Translations under genes and position numbers: made by a program
The notes under the pieces: generated by a model
Told to the model about the DNA's origin: nothing
What the model saw: only the letters and a program-made list of their open reading frames with translations
The model's database searches: none
Source of the DNA: Sphagnum compactum
Lineage: Eukaryota; Bryophyta; Sphagnopsida; Sphagnales
Assembly: GCA_965153455.1 (NCBI GenBank)
Contig: OZ234493.1
Span: 1,674,001 to 1,738,000 of the forward strand
Length of the DNA: 64,000 bases
Reading direction: 5' to 3'
Shown here: positions 55,001-64,000 of the stretch, in pieces
How positions within the stretch are numbered: the first letter of the stretch is position 1
Layout: every line of letters starts with the position of its first letter

Positions 55001-55613
55001 CCTCCTGCCGAGGAAACTCTTGTGAGGAGCTTTCTTCTGTGGAAGCAGCTTCTCCACTCCAGAATATTGATAGCCATGGTTGCCTCACTTGTCCATGGCT
55101 AAAAGAATCTGTTGCAAACATGTGGAACAGTTTCTTCTATATGAGACCTAAATTCAAAGAGCCACATGTAGCCATGAAATCATGTTCTCCTCAAGCTTTT
55201 GTCAGCTACTTCGCTCCAGTGGAGTTAATATCCTTTGGCTCAAGGAACGCTAAAGCTCTCAAGCTTTTCTCAGTTACCTGCTACAGTGGAGTTCATATCC
55301 TTTGCTTCAAGGAACCCTAAAGCTCTCAAGCAACAGTTTTCAGCAAAGCCTTAAACAGCTCTTCAAAGCAACTGCATGCCAGCGGTGCTTTGGAGATGGA
55401 CATACCTGGGTCGTCATAGTAGCTGTGACTGAAGGTCGAATTCAGCAGCAGAAACAGACACCATACTCCCGCTATGACTGCGACAGGTACTCCATACCAG
55501 CACGGCTGCAGCTTTGGTACTGCTGCTGCGGCTGATATAGTCACGTCCTGCGGCACAGTTGCTGCCTTCTTCTTTGTTGTTCTCTGTTTCCCTCTTCCCG
55601 ATTTTTTCTGCAT
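52034..55613 (-). CDS. Plant mid-SUN domain membrane protein (SUN3/SUN4/SUN5 class)
   Basis: Inner nuclear envelope/ER protein of the mid-SUN class. Four exons: 55406-55613, 52797-55108, 52415-52503 and 52034-52307, phases consistent, 960 aa. The N-terminus (from [16 protein letters not shown]) is basic, with a membrane span near residues 38-58 ([19 protein letters not shown]). Residues ~70-465 are acidic, Ser/Glu-rich and poorly conserved. The SUN domain spans ~470-662: [79 protein letters not shown] and [21 protein letters not shown] Ser/Pro-rich linker and a coiled-coil segment (ISVR...[18 protein letters not shown] region, continuing over [20 protein letters not shown]) come next. A C-terminal hydrophobic segment follows ([20 protein letters not shown]). 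It is longer than the Arabidopsis SUN3-5 proteins I recall (about 450-660 aa), mainly through the acidic N-terminal region. Central placement of SUN marks this class, against C-terminal placement in SUN1/2. Confidence 0.94.
55192..55327. repeat. Tandem duplication, 68 bp x 2, in intron 1 of the SUN gene
   Basis: Copies begin CAAGCTTTT at 55192 and 55260. They share CAGTGGAGTT, CATATCCTTTG, TCAAGGAAC and CTAAAGCTCTC. The unit fills much of the 297-bp intron (55109-55405). Confidence 0.9.
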
Positions 55614-56148
55614 TTCTTATACTCCCATGCTCTCTTCTTCTTCACTCCTATGTCGCCGTCCGTGCTCCTTTCCCCTGCTGCTGCAATCGATCAATCAGAA
55701 CCTCAAATCAAACTCAAACGACACATCCTCCTGCTCCTCCTCCTACTCAAAAAAAGGAAAAAAACAGAAAAAAAGAAAAACAACAACAACAACAACAAAT
55801 TCAGCGAAGATCTACTGCCTTCAAACTGCTACGGATCCTGGAAAACAGACGGGAACTCGGAATTACTCTATCTATCTGTTGCAAATTACTAATGCCGCAA
55901 CATACAAAAAGATAGATGCCTTGCTTCTTTCTCTCTTCTCTCTCTTTTTCTCTCTGTCTGTATTGCTACTCACCCGCAACTGTACCAAGAATTCGCCTCC
56001 AAGCTAACGCTGGCTGCACGCAGCGATGTGCACTGAAGCCGTGAGGAGAGGAGCGAAGAGCTGCGTGCGCAGCGGAGAAGCTGAAACCGCGAAGAAAGTC
56101 GCGGAAGGGGATATTCTGGCACCGTGGTCGGTAGCTGATTACAATCCA
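55614..56148 (-). promoter_or_regulatory. SUN gene leader/promoter region
   Basis: On the gene's strand this is purine-rich immediately before the ATG, with GAGAGAGAAAAAG and (TTG)n-like runs further up. It becomes more GC- and CpG-rich between about 55.97 and 56.12 kb, as expected of a promoter-proximal region. No TATA box was assigned. Confidence 0.45.
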
Positions 56149-56228
56149 GACCTGACCATTCCAAACTTGACCTAACTATTCCAGTCTGGACCTAGCTATT
56201 CCAGACTTGACTTGACTATTCCAAACAT
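56149..56228. repeat. Tandem repeat, four copies of 20 bp, upstream of the SUN gene
   Basis: Units at 56149, 56169, 56189 and 56209 follow the consensus GACCTARCTATTCCARACTT. A fifth, weaker copy may precede them. The array is about 0.54 kb upstream of the SUN start codon. Its exact 20-bp phasing, about two helical turns, makes it a reasonable candidate for a clustered factor-binding site, but that is inference. Confidence 0.9.
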
Positions 56229-57239
56229 TACCGGACGAAGCCTTTGCCACCAGTCAAGTACATAGTAGCGCCACGTAGTAAAAAGTCCACTAATTTCTAT
56301 ATCCAGTCGTCTTGACCAGCTGGAGTTGTAAGAGAAGAATCTGCCATGTGTCATGTTCTTTATGCCACGTGTCGAATTCTGGTTTGTGAATGGATTGAGA
56401 ATCTTCTGCTGGGCTGTCACAGATTCTACAGTAAAATGCTTTTTAAAAAACAGAGAGGATCTAACTTTGTTGACAGCTAATCTCAGCTTTTGAACTTTGC
56501 ACCAGTGCTGGGCGGGTATCTATCTGATATGGGGGGGAGGGGGGGGGGTTTTAATAACCGTTCGTCCCTGTTTTAGAAACGTTTCAAAATCAGAGAACCG
56601 CCGGCGCCGGACATTACAGATTGCGAATGGAAGAACCACCGGTTCTGGTGATACCGGTGTCACTTTGGGGGCCTAGGGTGAACCAGCACCGACATTGCTA
56701 CCGTTGTAAAGATCTCAAAATCCATTGAAAGTATTTCTAACTATTACAAATGTCCCATGCTTAGACTATTATAGTGTTGGGTGGGTATTAGAAAAAATGT
56801 GAGAACCGGACAAGGTTTCAAGCCAATTCACAATGTGAAATCCCTAGGTTATCATATTGAGTATATGCCCTTTATGGAACTTGATTGTAGGATTTTATGT
56901 TATGCGAGAACCGGGCCTTATTTGAAACCTTGATCAAATGTATATTTATGTTTTATTGAAACCTTGATTGAGTATTAAAAAAATTTAGGGTCAGAGTTTT
57001 GAAGTTTAGAATTAATTAGATAGTTTGGAGTCACTAGGGTTTAGTGTTTAGTCAATAGTTAGTTTAGGGTTTAGTTAGGTTTAGGTTTAGCTATTAAACG
57101 GTGCCGCTTGTCGCTTCATATAAAGCAAGTGTTTCCAACTTTTTTTTCATTGTGTGAGTTTTTTTTTCTCTTCTTTGCTTGTTATTTGTTGCTTAGATTA
57201 ATTAGTTTGAATAGGTTCCTTGGTTAGTAGTTGTTGCTT

Positions 57240-57660
57240 GATGCTCCTTACTCGATCTTGCTTACTTGGTGTTCCTTGTTCAATGCTCCTTATTTGATGT
57301 TGTTGTTGCTTTTGTTGCTCCTTGCTTAATGTTGCTACTATTCTTGTTACTCCTTGCTCAATGCTCCTTGTTCATTATTGTTATTCCTTTTGTTGTTGCT
57401 TGATGTTATAGTTTCTCTTGTTACTCCTTGCTCAACGTTGTTATTTCTTTTGCTATTTTTTGTTCGATATTGTTACTCCTTTTGCTATTCATTGTTCGAT
57501 GTTGTTGTTCTTCATTCTTTGTTCGATGTTACTGCTCCTTTGGTCATTTGTTCTTAATGTGGTTTGCTCTAGTATCTTTATATTACGTCATGATGTTATT
57601 GTTTTTTTGCTCCTTGTTTTTTGTTCCTTGTTTTTTGTTCAATGTTGTTATTCCTGTTTT
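57240..57660. repeat. Degenerate tandem array of ~27-30-bp CTTGTTC/GATGTT units
   Basis: Repeats of TGCTCCTTGCTCAATG and TTTGTTCGATGTTGTTACTC variants recur along about 420 bp, for example starting near 57464, 57494 and 57520. Predicted peptides here (Leu/Phe/Cys-rich) are a by-product of the repeat. Confidence 0.75.
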
Positions 57661-58864
57661 TCTTGTGCTCTTCTTGTTTCAGATTGATACTTCCCCTTTT
57701 AGTTTTTTTGCAGGTGTGGAAGGAGCTGTCCAAATGCAAGTTTTTTAGGCCAAATTTGGATGGTGAGATTTAAAAAACAAAAAATCTTTGTTTGTTGATG
57801 AATTTTTTTATTATTCGTGTTGTTTTTGAAATTTTTTGGTTGAGAATAGTTTGTTTGTTGTGTGCAAGAATTATTTGAACATTGTACATTTAATTATACA
57901 CCTTGCATTTCACTTTTCCACATTGCATTTCATTTGTGCAATTGCATTGTGTATTTTTTCAACACATTTAATCTTTTTTTTTTTTTTTTCAATAGCTTGT
58001 AAATTTTAGGTTAATTTTTGAATAGATAGCAATATTTTATTTTGGAAAAAAACATGTTTATTTAAGGTTTAGGGTTATGCCTTCCAATTTGGCACAGTTA
58101 ATTTGAATAGATTTAGGTTTTGAAGAGGAGTTAAAAAAAGTTAAAAGCTCATTTGAATGAGATGAAATAATGGACATATAATTTGAAAAGAAATTTGAGA
58201 AATTTAGATTTTTATTTGTTATTTTAGTATTTTTAAACATTAAAAATTAGTATTTGAAATAATAAAATTTATCATAATTGGTATGTGAAAATTGGCTTTG
58301 AAAATTGACTAACATACGATGTGTGAGGACCAATGTTTTGAAACCCAGGTGAAATTATTTTTTGCAAATTTTTGAAACCTTGCTTGGGTTTGTAGAAGAT
58401 GAAAAAAAAAATTAAAAAAAAAAGACTAGGTTGGCTCTATCAAAACATTTTAATATTCGGACCCGATGGTTCTCAAAAAATCTAAAAAACTGCCCAACAT
58501 TATTATACTAGAGTCTTTGAATTCAAATCTAACATTTTTTGTGCTTAATATGAGCATTAAGATGCCTCATTCAAAAAGATAAAGTACCAATGTGGGTTTT
58601 GGTTCTAGCCACTTTGGAGATCATTAAATGTTGAAGCATAGTGATGCAGGTTGTCACTTTGAAGATTTATTAAATGTTGGTTTTCACTGATACTTATAAT
58701 AGAAAGCTCTCACGAATCATCATACAAAGAAATCAACAATGGCATTTTGCCAAGTTCATTTTAGGTACCTACTTGTTTACAAAGTCCACTTTGCAAAATT
58801 GCAAATGCCACATTGTTATTTTGCTATTTTATAATTTTTGAGAACATTAAAATGAGGCTCACTT

Positions 58865-59670
58865 TAGACAAGGGTCCAAGGAACAGGGTTCAATAAAATC
58901 AAGCATTCTTGGTGGTCAAGAGCTTTAAATTGGTCCCAAGGCCTTTAGATAGGGATCAAGGACCAAGAAAAATCAAACTGTGATTTAGCCAACATGGCAT
59001 CATTTCGGAGGAAAGACCAATTGGTCCAAGCCAAAAAAATGAGTTTAAATAAGAGCTCATGATTTGGAGAATCAAAGTGTAAGCTAAAATCCCAGGTTCA
59101 TTTTTTGGTTTTTTTTCATTGTTTTCTTTTACCCTTGTTCAAATTCTGTGATAATGGAAAACATGCTATGGATTGAGGATATTGTTATAGCTCCCCCATT
59201 TTGGATCATTTCTAGAGTTGACATAGTTGGTTTTGTGGATCCTTGCCTAGTGATTGCTAGAAGAAATGTATTTTCAGTCTTTCATGTGCATGAAATGAAA
59301 GGTGAATCAAAAAGTGGGGCAAAAAATGAAAAGTTGAAACAAGTGGAAGAGGATTTGAATCTATAAAAGATGCTTAAATAGATTTCTATTTCAAAGAAAA
59401 GCATTAAGGAAAGAGGCAGTTGCCATATTTTGTGCCTTCGTTCATCCATTGTGTGTAGTAAGAATTCAAAAAGAAAAAAGAATAATCGAAGATTCACCTA
59501 ATCCTCTCACATACCAATCACACATTTTTGATATTGAACCCTTGAATTGGTCCTGAAGCTTTTAGAGACAGTCATTAGAAAAAAATTGTTTTTTTTATGT
59601 GAAGAAAGGTCCAATTTAAGGATTTGCTTCAAATTGGTCCCTGGGATTTTGGTCCCTGGACCCTTGTCTA
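58865..59670. repeat. Inverted-repeat-bounded unit (~0.8 kb), possible non-autonomous element
   Basis: The 14-bp sequence TAGACAAGGGTCCA at 58865-58878 is perfectly inverted as TGGACCCTTGTCTA at 59657-59670, with weaker similarity extending on both sides. Inside, the motif AATTGGTCC recurs near both ends (about 58932, 59019, 59548 and 59632). No transposase-like protein is visible. Target-site duplications were not established. Confidence 0.5.
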
Positions 59671-61919
59671 GAGGTGGCCTTGAGAAGAAAGGTATTGTAA
59701 TAGAAAAGTATGGATGGGAAGTTTTTAAGGTTACTGTTTGGACAGGCAGATCTTCATTAGACTCATGGTGTTAAAAAAAGTCTCTGCTGTTTTGTTATTC
59801 ACAGAAAGGTTTCTTGGAGGAAGCTTTGATGTGATGATAAGCTTGTTTTTTAAGTTTGTGCGAAAGTTTAGGGATAAGTATAATGTTCATTGTTTTACTC
59901 TTGAATGGAGGAGAATGGTGTGAGTTGTGGAGCATGGGAGTTCTGCAACTACAAAGGGGCATGGGTTTGGAAGCTAAGTATTATGGCTGGTGTTGTATGA
60001 TTTTGTGTGTAGAGATTGATTTAGAATGTTGACTTGTAATGAAGGGAAGAATGCTCAAGATTAGTAGATTGTGATTAGCTTTTTGCAGGGTTGATCTTGC
60101 TCTTTCTGTTGCGCAGTTGACCTCTTAAAAAGAATATGGGTATATTCACAGATATGTCTATGCTTAAGGAAATGATGAAAGATCTAAGGATTTTGTGAGT
60201 GATCAATTGGCAAGGAGCATGTTTGAGTGATTACTGTGATGAGGATGGAAGTGTTTTGGATTAAGGAAGAGAGTACCCAGCAGTCTGGGACCTCCGAGAG
60301 TGTGTTTGCACTACTTAATTGGGTCTGTAGAATTATTCCAGTTGGCTGTCAAGCAGCATTTGTCAAACTTCCTGAGTCTGTTCTGCAGAGTGGGTGGGGA
60401 CATCAGCATTCTCAAGTTGGGCATTATGTCTTTTCCGGAGTTTTTAGTTTGTTGTCTGCAAGTAATTCATTGACGGTTGACAGTATGGGAATTGTTCAAC
60501 GTGACATTGGGGTAATCTGTCACAAATGTTTTTCTTGATTGATTGTGGTGCTGAGGGAAGCTCCAGATATCCCAATTTGAGCAGTTGAAGAAGCTCAAGA
60601 GAGTGAAATTTGGAGTGGTCGGACCCCTGTAGACATATATTCAGTGTATCTGACAACTAAATTGCATTATTCCTTTTGGTATTCTTACCTTCTGGCTATA
60701 TTGTAGCCTTGGCTACTACATGAAAGAAACCTCTGAGGGATGGGGGTTGGTGGGTACCCCTTGCCTTCAGAAGGTATTACTTTTTCTACCTCATCATAGT
60801 AATGGGATGAATGTTAATTTCAATCCTTTGAAAAATATGGTAGTTTTGGAAATTGATCAAATATTCAACTTATTTAGTTTTTAAAAAAAAAACCCACATT
60901 TCAAATTGCTTTATTTTCTATCAATATGGGGTCCAAAAAAAATTCTACTAAATATTCCTAAAAGTTAAAAAAAAATCTCCAAAGTACTAAGTAATTCCAT
61001 ACTGCCAAGGAATGGAGATATTTTGGTTATATCTAAAACATCTCTTGACATGATAGATGTTATTATATCATGTCTTTGATATTTGGTGGCCATAACATTG
61101 ATTATAATGACTATCTTCTGAGATATTGAAAAAATTTGAGAAATAGAAGTAGTAGTTGAAGTTACACTAAAAACAATTTATTGACAATATTTTAAGATAT
61201 ATTGTGCTTTTCATATTATATCAAAATTCTAATATATTGATCTCTTCATTATTTATATTCGTATTGTTGTCTAACATTTATAAAATTTCTTATTCTCATA
61301 TCATAAACTATATGTTGCTTGAGACTCAACTTAACATCCCCATAATGGGCTCCAAATTTCGAGCCTTCGTAGTAACATGAGAAAGCCAAATTTGATGTTG
61401 TATATATATATATATGTACTGGATTGCAAGTTATTTAATAAAAAATTGAAAATATATTTGAAACCTAGAAGGCATTTTAACCTGTAGTGTTTTTTTTTTC
61501 CAACAAGTGTTGTCATTTTTTTGACAAAAAATGTTGCAATTTTTTTTGAATTGTTTTTCTAGTGTAAATTTGATTAATTTGGCCAATTTTTTGGAAACAT
61601 TTGCCAAAATTTCTATATCAAAAATTGAAAAAAAAAAAACCAGATTCCAAGCTTTATGAAGAACAACAGAAAATAACTAATTATGATGTATTTATATTAA
61701 ACTCAAACCTGCCATATATATCACATACCTTTTTCACAATTTTTACAAAATATATATTACAATTATATATTACAATTTTTATAAAATTTGGAAACTTGGA
61801 AAAGAAAAAAACCTGTTTCCATTAACACCAATTTGTTTAGTCTTATTTTTAAATTTAGATCAATGAAAATTGTTTTAAAAATGTTTTTGGAAAAAATATC
61901 AATTTTAGATTCGAGTTCT

Positions 61920-62562
61920 CTAACCAAAAGTAACAGCGAGAAAAGTCTTGGAGAATGATGGCCGTCCGATTCACAATCGATGACCGTCGATTTCTCAGCG
62001 ATCTCTCTCGCTCCCCCGACCCTCAGCCCTAAGTTCGTAAGAGTTCGAAAACTGCGACCTCCCGAGTCCCCTGCGCCACATGCAAAGCAAGACACTCTCA
62101 ATTTCCTCCCAAATCCGTCGTCGTCGTTGTCGTTGCAAGAGTGATTTCAGTAGCGATTTTCAGGATTCCAAAGTGACATAATGTTGTACTCTTGTGTGTC
62201 TGAGTTTCTGGATATTAGCGCGAGGTTTTAGAGGAATTCCAAAAACTCTGTTTGAAACAACTAGAGTCCCTACCTTAGACTCTCGCTGGAGAATCATTCT
62301 TGAGGAGACACTAGACTCGTCGCGTAGAACGAATAGCTGCGAGACCTGTTTCTGTTTTTCTTTTGCAGCTTTAGATTGGGACAACGTTGCCAAAATTTTC
62401 AGTTATCTGATCAATCGCAGAGAGACTTGGGTTGGTGAGATTCTCGTGAGATTTTGAGATCAGTAGCTGACAAAGACGAACTTTGGTTGACCAGTGCAGA
62501 GATTTTCGCGAGATTGTGAGAGCAGCTTCTGTAGCTGACAAACATCGGAGCTCAGCAATATC
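61920..62562 (+). promoter_or_regulatory. Leader region of the FPF1-like gene, CpG-rich, with short upstream ORFs
   Basis: Composition switches at about 61.92 kb from A/T runs to CpG-containing sequence (TCGATGACCGTCGATTTCTC, TCCGTCGTCGTCGTTGTCG), marking a likely transcription start. Several ATGs precede the main start, including one at 61956 with a short frame and an 87-codon frame at 62194-62457. An imperfect direct repeat of about 40-48 bp (copies near 62437 and 62499, containing GAGATTYTCGYGAGATT and GTAGCTGACAAA) lies just before the ATG. Upstream ORFs could limit translation. Confidence 0.5.
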
Positions 62563-63964
62563 ATGGCATTAGACATGACAATAAATTCTGGTCCGTTGGA
62601 GCATCAGCACGACATGAGAATCAGATCATCGCCGGTGAACAATAATCCTGCATTGTCGAGAAGCTCGATCAAGTCGGTGGAGACTCGGCGGTCAGAGAAT
62701 CATGCTGCAATGGTCGCAGCGACCGCTTCTCGTGGATCGGTGCAGCAGCATGGCGGAACGTCGACATGGAGCAGATCACCGGGAATTACGCACAGTACTA
62801 CTACAGCATTGTCAAAAAGCTCGATTTCGGTACTACAGACTCGCGGCGGGCGGCCAGCAGCTAGGACTCACGCATTGACGGTAACAGCAGCAACTAGTCC
62901 TGGCGCGCTGCAGCATGCAGGCGAAATATTGTCGTCGACATGGAGCAAGCCGGATTCAATGTGGCATCTGGTGAATCTCAAGACCATGAAGCCCGTGAAG
63001 AACTATGAGCAGCTCTCCCGCATCATGCAGAACCTGGGTTGGTCTTTCTATGTGACTCCACAGCGAGACTTGTGGTGTACATGGGGGACTTGTCACCAGG
63101 CTGATGTTCAGCACGCCTGTCTCCCATACCCTGATATCGGTACTCGTAGCCGCTAGCACTTCCCCTACCAGACTGATCACACTCTGCTGAACTTTCCTCA
63201 AGACCCATTTGCTTTTCCTTTGTAAGAGTTCTAGATGTTCCTGGTCATGCATGTCGTCACATTGAGGCTCGTGAAGAATGCAGAGACTGGCTCATGTACA
63301 CATGTTCATGGGTTTAGGGAAGAAATCTGAGGGAGAGATTTGGGGTTTTTCACTTTAACAGGATCTGCGACCAGAGCAGAGCTGAATCGATTTGTAAGAA
63401 AACTGGAGTACGCAGGGCTTGCGGGTATCCTTGGTGTGGAGGCGGGAGAATTGCCAGCAGCTGCCTCACGGCTGAGCGAGGACATCAAAGCCGGAAACGT
63501 TCAAGTATCGCTTGCTGTGAAGGGTACCGATCGGCGGATAGAGACCTTCAAGGATCTTGCCGAGGTAGGCCCAATCGGATGATCTCTCGAGTGCATCTTC
63601 TTTTGTTTTCAGTAAGCTCGAGATTGTGGTACTTGCAAGTTGCGTGCAACAGAGTCGGATCCTTGTGATACATGATGATGGGTTGCGCTGATTCTAGTGT
63701 TGCATGATTGTTGTGAACAAACTGCAGGCACTGGTTGGGAGAGGATGGAGACGAGTGAGTGACAATCACTTCTACAGGTTCGAGAGCAGCCCTGTTACGC
63801 CCATCTGCCATGTGATCTCTGTCATCCACTTGCCTCTCCTGCGAAGCTTCCGGCAAGTGTGTTTGGAGGATCTGGAGAGCATCGTTCGCTTAACTGGATC
63901 TCTTTTCTACCTCCGCTTCAACAATGCTCTCACCATGGACCCAGCTACCCTCTCAGCTCTACAG
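62563..63964 (+). CDS. Putative protein with two FPF1-like modules (3' end at or beyond window edge)
   Basis: Three exons fit with consistent phases: 62563-63139 (phase 1 donor, G/GTACTC), 63362-63564 (after TTTAACAG; donor GAG/GTAGGC) and 63728 to at least 63964 (after ACTGCAG; CAG/GTCTCG may be the next donor). The N-terminal ~130 residues are Ser/Thr/Ala-rich and internally duplicated. Module A is WHLVNLKTMKPVKNYEQLSR then IMQNLGWSFY. Module B is NVQVSLAVKGTDRRIETFKD then LAEALVGRGWRRVSDNHFYR, continuing to VISVIHLPLLRSFRQVCLED. Both match the spacing of the plant FPF1 motif, a short strand, an x-Y/F-x-x-L helix and L/R-G-W. Known FPF1 proteins are ~110-130 aa and essentially single-module. 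The family call is a remote resemblance by eye. The alternative is an unrelated plant protein. If intron 1 is not spliced, the frame stops at 63156. Confidence 0.5.
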
Positions 63965-64000
63965 GTCTCGGAACTTCTCATGTCCTCAATGATCTTGAAC

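Larger units (their letters stand above)
56229..61919. other. Intergenic with dispersed and inverted repeats
   Basis: No coding region is supported. Notable content includes G-runs at 56531-56548 and GAACCG-rich segments at 56.58-56.67, 56.80 and 56.90 kb. There is also a degenerate TTTAGGG stretch near 57.04-57.10 kb, a decayed ~30-bp tandem array at 57.24-57.66 kb and an inverted-repeat-bounded unit at 58.865-59.670 kb. From about 59.7 to 60.7 kb the composition is more balanced and a 103-codon frame exists at 60227-60538 (plus). It resembles no family I know. Confidence 0.55.

Noticed and set aside
60227-60538. 103-codon plus-strand frame
   Set aside because: Balanced residue use but no recognisable motif, no exon partners and no upstream promoter signal, so it was kept only as a remark in the intergenic entry.

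Overview
This is a nuclear window from a land plant. It contains three clear plant genes with many short introns, spliced at canonical GT-AG sites that I could join with every codon phase consistent. They are an alkaline/neutral invertase, a SHORT ROOT IN SALT MEDIUM 1 / CCAR1-type protein and a plant mid-SUN protein. A fourth, partial gene lies at the right edge. Very long AT-rich, CpG-poor intergenic stretches with degenerate tandem repeats, long homopolymers and interstitial CCCTAAA repeats point to a large, repeat-laden genome. A seed-free plant or a gymnosperm would fit, but I cannot fix the lineage by eye.

Layout: 1-9.1 kb is intergenic, with a three-copy ~152 bp tandem repeat and microsatellites. 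9.1-11.8 kb (minus) is a five-exon cytosolic-type invertase. Its upstream region to ~13.8 kb is GC/CpG-rich, full of CT/GA and GGGC microsatellites, and holds a TATA candidate. 13.8-29.2 kb is a gene desert with several tandem repeats, a perfect hairpin, poly-G tracts and a telomere-like motif. 29.4-39.4 kb (minus) is a 22-exon RSA1/CCAR1-like gene (~1,320 aa). 39.5-51.7 kb is an extremely AT-rich desert; its one protein-like patch is a possible broken gene at 50.7-51.1 kb. 52.0-55.6 kb (minus) is a four-exon, 960-aa SUN-domain protein with a 20-bp tandem repeat upstream. 56.3-61.9 kb is another desert, with an inverted-repeat-flanked unit at 58.9-59.7 kb. From ~61.9 kb to the edge (plus) is a CpG-rich gene whose predicted protein carries two copies of a module resembling Flowering-Promoting-Factor-1, preceded by a duplicated Ser/Thr-rich N-terminal segment.

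The genes are not an operon and have no evident shared pathway: sucrose hydrolysis in the cytosol, nuclear transcription/stress regulation, an ER/nuclear-envelope membrane protein, and a possible developmental regulator. The most novel-looking item is the two-module FPF1-like gene at 62.56-63.96 kb. Next come a frame-preserving unused exon candidate in the RSA1-like gene, a single-stop ORF in the AT desert, and the higher-order tandem repeat just 3' of the RSA1-like gene.
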